Positions 27,901 through 39,900 of a stretch of DNA of 64,000 nucleotides are shown in pieces. The translations under genes were made by a program, and so were the position numbers. Source of the stretch: Isoperla grammatica (lineage: Eukaryota > Arthropoda > Insecta > Plecoptera > Perlodidae); contig OX246745.1 in the NCBI GenBank assembly GCA_945910005.1, forward strand, positions 8,596,765-8,660,764. Reading direction: 5' to 3'. The notes under the pieces were generated by a model. The model searched no databases and was not told the origin of the DNA. It was given only the letters and a program-made list of their open reading frames with translations. The first letter of the stretch is position 1; the number at the start of each line of letters is the position of its first letter.

Positions 27901-30900
27901 GATTGTGTTCTACTTCTATGTTGATCAATATCTAGTTGGGACAAACAAAATTTCTGGTCCTCATAATTTAATATCCATTGCCATTGCTAACCTTGCTTGA
28001 AGAGTTCACTTGCATTTTGTTACAGCCTACTAGAATTAACTCATGCAAAGCCAGAGCCTCTGGTGAAATTTCTACCTTTGATCTTCAACAAGCTGCTCAT
28101 TCTACTGGTGAAACCTCCAACTGTTCAGGGACAATCCATGAACGTCGGACAAACCACATTCGAGGCTTTGACAATGCTTGTTCGGAATGTTACTGTAAGT
28201 TGAAAAGGCTATCCTGGGGATGTTGTCTGTATCCTGCAGTTGGTACAATGTTTTTCATAGGACCAGCTATCTATACATTTATAACCTGTAACTTTAAACT
28301 CATCAGGGAGTCCAATGAAATGTTATTTCACTTGAAAATAAGACATGCTGGGGGGATGAAGTAATTTGAATTTGTAGTCAAGTCCTTGGAAATTTAACAA
28401 TTGTATCTGTGTAGTCTAGAAAGTAGAAACAAAATTTGTTTTATTACCTCATTGACAGCTATAGGTATTTATTTGTGATAGTAGAGAAAAACCGAATATT
28501 GTTGTCAAACCAGTTTGTTCATTTTCTGGGCGCCAGGATTCATGAACGAGTTTGTGCGAACACTTATACAGTACCTTAACTTCACGCAAGCAGACTTGAA
28601 ATGATTAAAAAGCATGAAAATATAATAAAAATAATATAATAATGATAGGAATATTGATAATGCAGTGTGTAGTGATGTGATACGTTTTTCGTTTTTTCTG
28701 TCTTGCGTAGTATTGTTTGGATACAATTGAAAATGATAATGGTTTAATACTTATTGTCCTTTGTGTTGTAGCTGTTACAGGAGGGCAGTAATGACCAGCA
28801 TGGCCGTCACAGTTTGCTAACGACGTACATCCAATATCAGTGCTCGTTGCCACGTGGTTCAAGCAACGTTCAGTTCCCCACTAGCAGAGCCATGCACATG
28901 AGGTAAGCTTGTTCTGTGCCATACGTGGCTTGAGGTCACGAGGAACCCGCAATCACTGACAATGTTTAACAAATTAGCTACAGCCACATGTAGAGTGCGC
29001 CCATTTTCGTCTGTATGTAGAGAATACATCAAGGTTTAATTCGTCTGATATGACAATACAAAAATATACTTATACTCGTCGTACAACATCTTCGGTAATG
29101 CTTCTGTCATGGGTGGGTGAGCGGCAGCCAACCAGCGGCCGTGGCCAATTCAAATACCTGCTCGGGTTGGCCGAGACCGTAAACACGTCATTGATTGATG
29201 ACGAAAGCATTACCAAAGTTGTTGTAAGAGAACTGTAACATGTAGTACGGGCTTAAAAGTATTTAAGAAGAGGGTGGCATGATGTCATGTTCTCTTCTCT
29301 CCTCGATCCTCCTAGATCCTTAGCTACCCTGAAGTAGAGGTGGGAATACGCAACTTGGGTTACAATACAAGTCCAGTTTGTTGGTTTCAGGAGCAGCAGC
29401 AACCCAGACTTGCATGCAATGTTGACGGAGGATGAAGAAGTAAACGCTATGACTCGAGGGCTGGACCGCACGTCAAGTATGAGATCGGGTAAGCTCAAGT
29501 CCTACGACTATGTTATCATACCATTTACGTAATACAAACAACGATATTTTGCATAGTTTAAACATGGCACTTAGCTTTGATTGGTAGTGAATTCATTCAT
29601 ATAACCTTGCTTTGTGGACCTGGTTCTCATTAGTATTATATTATATCCAGGTTTGGAAATTATGCAGGTAGTTCATATGTGAACACTTGAAAGTTTGTTA
29701 AAATGGACACACAAGGTGATAGATAGATTAAGAAGTACGTACTTGCAAAGTTGCAGTAGTTTGAAGTTTTGGAAGCTTCTTCATTTGAAATCATAATTAG
29801 TTCTGGAAGGGAATTGTTTGGTAAAGTGAGGTAATGATTCTTCTCATGAGCATAATGTGCCACATGTCATTCTAGGCCTATAGTGTGTGTGGTATGTCGA
29901 CGCTCGTATGGATAATATCTGAATTTCCTCGTATTTTAGATTATGTAGTTGAATTTTTAAGAGAATTTTGTCATATCTATTACATTTTGTAGCCTTCAGT
30001 TCTCTAACTCTTTTAACCTGTGTGTATACATGTGTTCCTAAGCCTAATTTTGTATTTAAAACAAAGCATTCGTAGTTAGTAGTACTATGTATATTTGTGT
30101 TTACTAATTAAAAATCTGAAGTAGCTGTAACCTTTATTTGTACATCTTTTTCTGGCTTCAGATTTGGAAGACGGTGAGTGAACATAACATTTTTAATAGA
30201 AGTAAAGTTTTGAGTTAAGAAAGTTTTGATTTTGAGATAAATCCAAGCTCTCCTATTCAAGAAGTCAATAATTGATATTGGATCCAATTCGAGCTACTCT
30301 ACTCAGTTTTTTTGTACACATATAGGGCCTAGGGCTAATAAATTTTGAGTTTGAGATAAAATTCAAGTTATCCCATGGCTGCTACAAGAAAATAAATTCA
30401 AGTCAAGAAAGTAAATTTGAATTGTGTTAATGACTCGATGTAGATAGGCCTAGGCCTGCATACAAACAGTATCCGTTATTAAATTAACCTGCCTTACCTA
30501 TACCCATGTTTTTGTGGTCTTAAATATCACCTATGCTACCAGGATGCATTTTTCAATCTTTCAGAATGTATCCATTTCAGTTCTTTTCTCATTTAAATAT
30601 TGATTAAAAGTCTAGTTCTACTATGTTAGTAAATCAAGTTGCATGCCATACTTACGAGAGCAAACAAAGCCTTCATGTGTCTATTGGCCAATTGGAATAG
30701 CTCTGCAATATATTGTTTCTTCCAGGTCCTTGCCATGACACCTTGCCATACGCTATGTCAAGAGTGGTACATCCATTCAAAGTAATCCATGAAGAGTTGG
30801 CGTTTCAATGGGTGGTTTCAAGCGGTACTGCTCGAGATCTGGCCATGGCAAACTCGTGGTTTTTCTTCGAACTTATTGTTAAAAGTATGGTCCAAGATTT

Positions 30901-33900
30901 GGCCGAGAATCAGAGTTTGGATTCCCCACGAAAAACCCGGTTTACTGAACAGTATACAGACGACATAACAACCCTTGTTGGTTGTGTAACGTCTGACATC
31001 ATTGGTCGCTTTAACAAGGATCCAAAGGTAAATATGTTCTTATATTATTAGGGGATATAGTGATTTTTAGCACTAATTTCCAGTAAGAATAAAAAGTAAA
31101 CTTTTTTTATAGTTGGTATAATTATATGTGCATTATATTGGCTACTAATTATGTATTTTGTTTCTATTTCAGCTAACACAGAGCTTAAATTCTAGTCTAC
31201 CATTTTTCCTTTTCGATTTGCTGTCTGTTATGGATCGGGGTTTCGTCTTTGCTCTGATCAAAACTTACTGTAAACAACTGTCTGCCAAGATCGCTTCTCT
31301 CCCAGATGCAGCCATACTTATCAGCTTGAAGGTATTGTCATGTCTTGCTCTCGCTTGTGCTACATGATAGATTTTTCCTGGCCAATTGTCTTCCACAGTA
31401 GAATGCATGTGTTATGATAGCAGATCGAGTTCTCTCTGGACAAGCAGATTTTTCTCCAGGAGGTTGAACAAGTTAAATTTTTCAGGAGAAAGTTTTTGAG
31501 ATAAGATTACATTGATGGATAGTGGGGATGTGCGAGTGCTGGAAAAGTCGAGTGTGACTCAATACTGGACTCGAACCCAAAAGTACTACTTGCTTATCCC
31601 TAATTTGATGATAATATTGGTCACATGTTGTTGAAGCCAGAAAGAAATCTCGACACGACACGCATCAATGAAAAACGACATATCTCCACGTAGAAATCTC
31701 TAATGTGTCAGATCACATTTAAGTCCCATTGCGCACAATCGTGGATCAACTTTTGTACTGTACTACTATGGTAAAATACATTCTCGTTATATTTTTATGT
31801 TTTAGCTCGACTTTTTGCGAATCATCTGCAGTCACGAACACTTTGTGCCGTTGAATCTCCCGTTCGGAACTCCGTTCACCCCCAGCTCGGCTCCAGCATC
31901 ACCCAACCCATCCATTACGTCGTCCACAAGCCAGTCGTCGTTCATTTCGACACTCGTTGGCACGGACAAAATGAGCTTTGCCGAAATGTCGGCAGAATTC
32001 CGGCAGCAACACTTCTTAGTCGGGCTGGTGTTGAGTGACTTGGCCAATGTCTTAGAAATACAGTAAGTGGTTTGAGATTAGTAAGCGGTTTGAAATTAGG
32101 ATTGATCTAGAAGGAATTCATTTAGGGATTAGTAGTTCTTATTTGAAAAGAAGACATGTCAAAGTACCAGATTCCTTTACTATATAACAGTAGTGTGTCA
32201 TTTTGTGTTCTGCTCATAGTTCTTGTATGAATGTTCTCTAACAATATTGCTATGATTGTAGGAATCCACTGCTCCATAGTAAAGCAGTGAATGTGGTTCG
32301 TAACTTGATGTCATGGCATGACTGCGACCCTCGTTACTCGGACTCTGATTGCAAGGCTCGGGTTGCCGCCCTTTACTTGCCTCTACTCGGAATCATGATG
32401 GATGCTTTGCCTCAGCTCTACGCCCGGCAAATTGACGCCAGAGGTTTGTCGTGTTCCTTTAAGTTAGGCCTTATATGTGTTCTTGTTTTTTTAGGGTATT
32501 ACGTACATATTTAAACAAACTTGCTTTAAATTGCACAAGTTAAAAAGTGACTGGTGAGATGCTCTTCAAAGTACAATACTAGTCGACAATGAATCAATCT
32601 AAATTTATAATATTATCATTCAATGTAGCCACCTTCGCAATGTCGACTATTACTTGTATTTTATCGTGCATCCCTACATTGCATGATGGTGATATCACTC
32701 GATGTGTGTTTAGGACGAATGCTACTAATGGATGACATGGAAGGCCAAAACGGTATCAATCAGTCTGTCGCTATGGCAATCGCAGGCACGTCACCAATCG
32801 CTATGAAGAGCTCACAATGTGATAACTATGCTCAGGTGAGTTTTTCAAGAACTAGACGTGACGTGATTTTAACGTTTAAGAAGTGCAAACTGTGTAGTTT
32901 GAGCAGTGGAACTAATCGAAACCTTCTTCGTCTCGTGTTTCAGAAGCGCAAGTGTAATCTGAGCAGCGAAACTACTCGCAACCTTCTAATGTGCTTCATG
33001 TGGGTGATAAAGAGTGTCGACAAGGCCGTGTTGAAACAGTGGTGGTCAGATTTACCCTCCCAACGTCTTCATCAGCTGTTGGAGATGCTCAACATCTGCA
33101 TCGCATGTTTCGAGTACAAGGGAAAGCACACCATCAGGCGGAGCGCTCCGCAAAACTTCCACAAGACGACGGACATGAAATCGCGTCTGGAGGACGTGAT
33201 CCTGGGCCAGGGATCGGCCCGCAGCGAAATGATGCTGCGAAGGAAGGAGCGCCAGCATTCGACGGGCGATCGTCTCCGATGGAGGAAAGAGCAGATGACC
33301 TACAGGCCCAGCTCGGAAGTGATGGAGAGGCCGCAAGCGGAAGTGGAAACGGACGCTCACATCGAGGGCAATCTCGCGTCGGAGATCAGTCTCACGATAC
33401 TCGACACCTTGGAACGGATCGTTCAAGTGACATCGCAGTCGGATAATCTCCAGGGCCTGCTCGGAGTAGTCCTTAAGGTGCTACTACACGCCCTGTCGAG
33501 GAACCAAAGCACTTGCGTTTTGCAAAATATGTTTGCTACTCAGCGATCTCTGGTCTTCAAAGTAAGAAATTATTTCTTATGTATAGCTGAAGTCTTTCAA
33601 GTCAATATAACTTGTAATGTAACACTTCCTTCTTTTAAATCCCCTTCTGAACATTTTATATTTATAGAAAAATGTACTAACTACTAAGTATTCTTGTGTA
33701 AATGCAAAAACAACATCTTTTGCTTCCCTAAAAAAAATCCATTGTAACTGTTATGCCATTTAAATAATTTCTAACCAAGCACTAAATGTTAAACTGTCCC
33801 ATCCCTAATTTAAATTACTAACACTATGTCTTGCTTCCTGGATAATGAATAGAAAAATTACTTTAGTGTTTGTGTTGTCATAGCAAAGTACATAATGCTA

Positions 33901-36900
33901 TCTTGTTTCAGTTCCCAAACTTGTTATTTGATGAGGAGACCGAACAATGTGCCGACTTGTGCCTCCAACTACTAAAACACTGCAGTTCAAACATGGCAAG
34001 CGTGCGCTCTCAGGCCTCCGCCTCTCTCTATTTGCTTATGAGACAGAACTTCGAAATAGGCAATGTAAGTCGCACGCATGACAAACTTCTTCACATGCGT
34101 TTTCATTATTGTGGATATTAAACATTTATTCAGGTTGGGGTTACGAAGTAAAAACATAAGAAATCAGTTTTTATACATGGTGTCATTGTGGGTAGATTGC
34201 TGTATAGTTGGGAGTGGCTCAAATACATTTTTATTTTTGCAGTTCCAATGCTTGTTAGTAATACATACATTACATACCAGTAAAAGTAATACGTAATGTA
34301 TAAGAACTGTGGTTAAGACTTATGAGTGAGTGTTACCAGGAATTGTGTTTTGTCCACAAACTGGGCCATTTTTAGTTTTTCAGTCATTGGTCATTGGCTC
34401 ATTGCACAGGTTAATTAATCCGCACGTTGTATTTACAGTATTTATTTAATGCTATTGATTGTCTTTGCTTTTTTCTTTCCCTAATTTCTCTTGGGGCATG
34501 TTTTAATGATGTTTGTCTAGCAAATCTTGGTTCATAAGACAATTGTAATGATTCAATAAACAAACATAGGCCATTAGCTCCAATAGCTCCAATTTTTTTT
34601 ACAATGCCTGGACTGACTAAATTGAAGTGTTTGATAGATAATATTAGATCTATTTTTTTTGTGGTAGAACTTTGCACGTGTCAAGATGCAGGTGACGATG
34701 TCCCTGAGTTCCTTGGTTGGGACGAGCTCCTCATTCAACGAGGAGTCTTTGAGGCGATCGCTCAAGACTATTCTCGTTTATGCCGAAGAGGACAGAGAGC
34801 TGCAGGATACTACCTTCCCCGAGCAGGTATGATCTTATTCTCTTAACGGTTAAAACCCTCGTACAGTGTAATGTTCTAGTGGTTGAAGGTCTGCACGGGC
34901 TCAGAATAGGCCAGCGGACTGACAAACCAATTAATGATGCGGCTTTCAACGGGACTTTTTTAATTGTTTACCAAAATTTGTTAGGTACCTTTTTATCATT
35001 GCAAATAGTGTGCCCTGGATAAATTGGTTTACTTGTGCTTGCTAGATGGATTTTGGGTGTAAATACATTTCACTACAATCAATATATTCTTCAAATGATT
35101 GCACATATTAAAGTCATATTGTCATCTAGTATTGTAGGTAAACTATGAACTATGCCAGACCTAGAATTATTTCAGGAATTTAGGGGGGGGGGGGGGGGAA
35201 TTAAAGAAATCAGTTCATATTTAAACAAGTTATGAGTAATTTTCATCAAGATTGTTCATTGGGTGACGTCACAAGCATGATGTAGTTGGATGCAAGCTGT
35301 GCTTTTCTAATGTTACTCATCTTCACTTTTGGCTATCTGTGGTAATTGCAATGACATTTAGTTTAATTTCTTTCAATTTCAGGTGAAAGATCTGGTGTTC
35401 AATCTCCACATGATCCTGTCGGATACTGTCAAGATGAAGGAGTTCCAAGAGGATCCCGAAATGTTGCTGGATCTAATGTATCGTATCGCAAAGGGATATC
35501 AGAACTCTCCGAACCTTCGCCTTACTTGGTTGGAGAACATGGCGCAAAAACATATGGAGGTACGTAAAGTGATTACAGTGAAACTTCTTTATAACGAACG
35601 TCTTTGTAACAAAATGATCTTTATAACAAAACAAACTGATTTTGAGGTTGCAAAATGTTCTTATGCATGTAAAGGTACCATCTTTATAAAGAAATGTTTT
35701 TTATAACAAAATAATAATCTGGTCCCCAAGAGTTCGTTAAAAAGAAGTTTCACTGTATTTAAACAATCTCTGTTTAGTTTTGTAATTATGCTCTCCCAAC
35801 TACTCTTATTATGAATGTTAGTGCCACATCGCAATGTTATACCCTAACCCTATATGGCTGCTTTATGCTATTTTTAAATTTTGCATTTATGCTACATATT
35901 TTTAAATTTTGCATGTATGCAATATAAAACAATAACATTAGGCTTGCTATGGAGTCGAGTAATTGGGGACACACTAGGGATGTCCTAGGGTACCCGGATC
36001 TCGAAATTACCCGAATCCATTTTTAGGATTCGAATCTTAATCGGGTAGTAACATTTGTAAAAACAAAAATACGCGACGGTATTTCTGCAACTACTTTCCT
36101 TGAAGCTACAGTGAATTCCTGCTTGTGGGCGTGGCGAGCTGGTCGTTAGTTAGTACGCGCTGTCATTACTGCGGGCGAGTTCTGTGATGCCATATACACT
36201 CCCCTCCCCCACCCCCCTCTCGCCTTCCCGCGCGCAGCGGCCGCACAGAGCCCAACCCACACAGCGGCCGGCAGCTGACACGGACAGAGAACGGCCTTCA
36301 ACCGCGTGGTTTCGGGGGGGGGGGGGGGGTAACCAAGATAAGATAACATAATTTAGGCTTTCAGGATTCGGGTAACCCGGTTCCTGGAAAGTCTGGAACC
36401 GGATCCGAATTTTCCTACCCTATGACATCCCTAGAACATTACTACTTTGTTTCAGCGCACGAACCACACAGAGGCGGCCATGTGTCTGGTACACAGTGCA
36501 GCACTGGTGGCCGAATACCTCCACATGTTGGAGGATCGTAACGACCTTCCAGTCGGAGCTGTGGGCCTGGAACGCGTGACTCCCAACGCCTTGGAAGAAA
36601 GCGCCGTATCGGACGACGTGCTAAGTCCAGAAGAGGAGGGAGTGTGTTTGGGAAAAGACTTCACCGAGATAGGTCTTGTCGGACTATTGGAGTACGCAGC
36701 ACAGTGCTTCAATACCGTGAGTTGTGTGTCCTCTTTTTGATCAGTTAGCACCCTAGAATGTTGAGAAGAAATCATGTCGCAAAGTCAGACTGCTTCCCTT
36801 GAATAATTTGTAGTTATATGACACGTTCAGTGCGTGGCGGTTCACCGTGTGGCTCGCTGGCAGTCTATATTCTCTAATGGGGTTGGCAGAGAGCAGTACG

Positions 36901-39900
36901 TGCAAACTCTGTAGGAATGGCATACAGGACAAGCAACATCTATTCCATTGCTTGATACTGAAAGAGCACAACAAAGGAATGTCAGGAGGGCTGGACAGGA
37001 AGGAGCAGTAGGCTTGTCTCTATTTTTTTGGCGAGACGCATGATGACATAAATGTGTCAATGTGGGCATAAGAGAAGAGATATTCTCATGTGAACCAAAC
37101 CATGCCATGGCATGCTTGCATATGGTAAAGTAAATGTAGATTACCACTGAGCCACCTCTATCGGTTAGGTTACACATAATGTGTTTGTATGCATGTCTGC
37201 ATGCTGCCCCCAAGATTTTACCTACTTTTATAAAATGCCCTCGTGTTTTTTTGTTGAAGGCTGGGATGTTTGAAGCGGTGAACAGTGTCTACAGTATTCT
37301 GATTCCGATTGCGGAGGCAAACCGAGACTACAAGAAGCTGGCATACATTCACGGGTAAGATATACGATATTGATACCGCTTATCTTATTAACAGTTGAAA
37401 CGGAACTGTGCTTTTGAGCTCAGTGATAGTTTAATACGAATAATGAAAACTAAAACTAAAATGAGTGAGTAAAAATGGGAGGAATAGGAGGTTAATAATA
37501 ACTATTATTGAAAATAAATACATGAGTATTAAGTGCATGTCTACTCTTGTTTGTGCAAGGTGACATTTTTTATGGTCATTGAAGTGTGTTTTTTTTCATT
37601 GGCAGTAAACTTCACGAAGCGTTTTCTCGTGTCGAACAACTCCAAGGCAAACGAGTGTTTGGGACGTACTTCCGTGTGGGATTCTATGGCGCTAAATTCG
37701 GAGACCTCAACGGAGAAGAGTTTATTTACAAAGAACCAACTTTGACTAAGCTTCCAGAAATCTTCAGTCGCTTGGAAGTAAGTATACCACCCCAGCAGAT
37801 ACATGTAGATTTGTGGCAGTTTCTTGTGTTCGTTCCTATTTTCAAGTACTGCAGAAAATCTTTTTATTGACAATAAGAACAAATTATGTAACTTCTCGAA
37901 ATTGCTGTAGGCCTACGCCCAATCCATCGATTCAGTCAAGACTACATTCGATGAAATGGAATTACTGTATTGCAAATAGTCTCAAGAACATTATCGATAC
38001 AGTACAACACATGAATTGGCACTAGCTTAGCTATCATAATTGTTCTTAGCGACCCTAGAAATTGTTGAGTCTAAATGACAGCTAACTTACAACAATGATC
38101 GTTCGTTATCTTAATTTTCCACCCTAATGCAGACTGACGATTAGTCCACAGCATTAAATCTTCATTGTCACCTCTTTCTAGTTAAGAATTATGACACACT
38201 TATTTTGTATTTTGTTTCTATTTGTTTAAAACAATGTATGTATGCATGTATTTACATTTATGTGTTTAATGTACACCCTCCCTCTCCCCTCCCCCCCATG
38301 TCCTATTCACTCATACATATAAAAGAGTACCTACAGTAAAATATTAAATGAAATATTTCATACAATTATTTTACTCCACAGAACTTTTATGCCGAACGAT
38401 TTGGATCCGACAACATCGTAATTATTAAAGACTCGAATACAGTTGATTTGAGTCACTTAAATCCCGAAAAGGCATACATTCAAATCACGTACGTCGAGCC
38501 ATATTTCGAAGCCTATGAGATGAGATATCGAGCCACATACTTTGACAAAAACTTCAATATGAGTAAGTTTTCCTGTCTATTGTTACTGTAAAATGTATAT
38601 GAAAGTCAGCCAGTCACTTCTTACAAATTTTCAAATGACTGTCGGCATTCTTGAAGTCAAGTGCTAGATCACAATATACATAATTTATATAGGTGTATGT
38701 TATACAGCATACTAGAAACAATAGTCTTCTTTCATTGTGGGTACACAGTACAGTACACTATACCCAACTCAACCAAGTGTTATCAAGGCACAATGACAAA
38801 CTCAAGAGATGAAATAAATTAGGCTGGTGCTTGTATTGAGACGAACCATAGTTGTGCTTGTAGATACAGTATCATGTATATTAGGCCTACAACGTGTATG
38901 GCCTACTACAGAAGAGCTACAACTTCCAATAGCTCAAACTTCAATAGCTCAACTTCTTTGTATATCATCTTAAAGTGCACACAATAGGCCTTCATACAAT
39001 CCACTAAAAAGCTCTTATTTATTGTGTGTGTCTTTCCTGCAGAACGTTTCGTTTATGCCACTCCCTTCACACCGAATGGCAGAGCTCACGGGGAACTTCA
39101 TGAGCAATACAAGCGTAAGACAATCCTCACAACTGCCAACCACTTCCCCTATGTCAAGACTCGCATCCAGGTGGTTAATCGGAAACAGGTATGCTTCTTT
39201 ACAACTACATACTAGCAGACTCCACCAAAATTGCTATTCACAAACTTTCTATCATGTCTGATATTGATTTATTAAATTATTTTATCAAAATATATCTCTT
39301 AGGAGTAGGGCCTACAATAATACAAAATAATGGGTTTTATGCAATCATTTTTAGTATACTTATTTCAAATGATACAAAGATTTGAATCAACTTAGTTTGA
39401 ATTAAAAGGGATTTACTGTAATTGATGCAGTTAAAGAACATTATGTATAGGCCTACATAATCTAGTTGTTAACTTACTGTTTTACTTATATATAGGCAAG
39501 TCAATTTTTCTTATTTTTTCGAATATTGTTTGCTTCTATAAAAATACCTATTTGTACCTTCTGTTGCTGTATTCATATTTCCTAATACCTGTAATTAGTG
39601 AGTGAGGCCCTTTAATTGCGTTTAGATCGAGTTGACGCCGATTGAAGTAGCCATAGAGGACATCCAGAAGAAGACTGTAGAGCTAGCTCAAGCTACGCAA
39701 CAAGAACCGCCAGACCCCAAGATACTTCAGATGGTTCTGCAAGGCTGCATAGGTAGGTTTAGTCCTCTCGTAACAGCTTAAGATTTAGCTTAAAAAATTA
39801 AAAAAATTTGAGCTTAAATCGGCCATTGCCGAAATGCATTCTGGGTCGCTCCCAGCAACTACGTCACGAAATGACATCACTACCAATGAGCTGAGCTTGC

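Noticed and set aside
33052..33446. Long open frames opposite or out of frame with DOCK exon 24
   Set aside because: They are shadows of a GC-rich coding exon whose own frame matches DOCK throughout.
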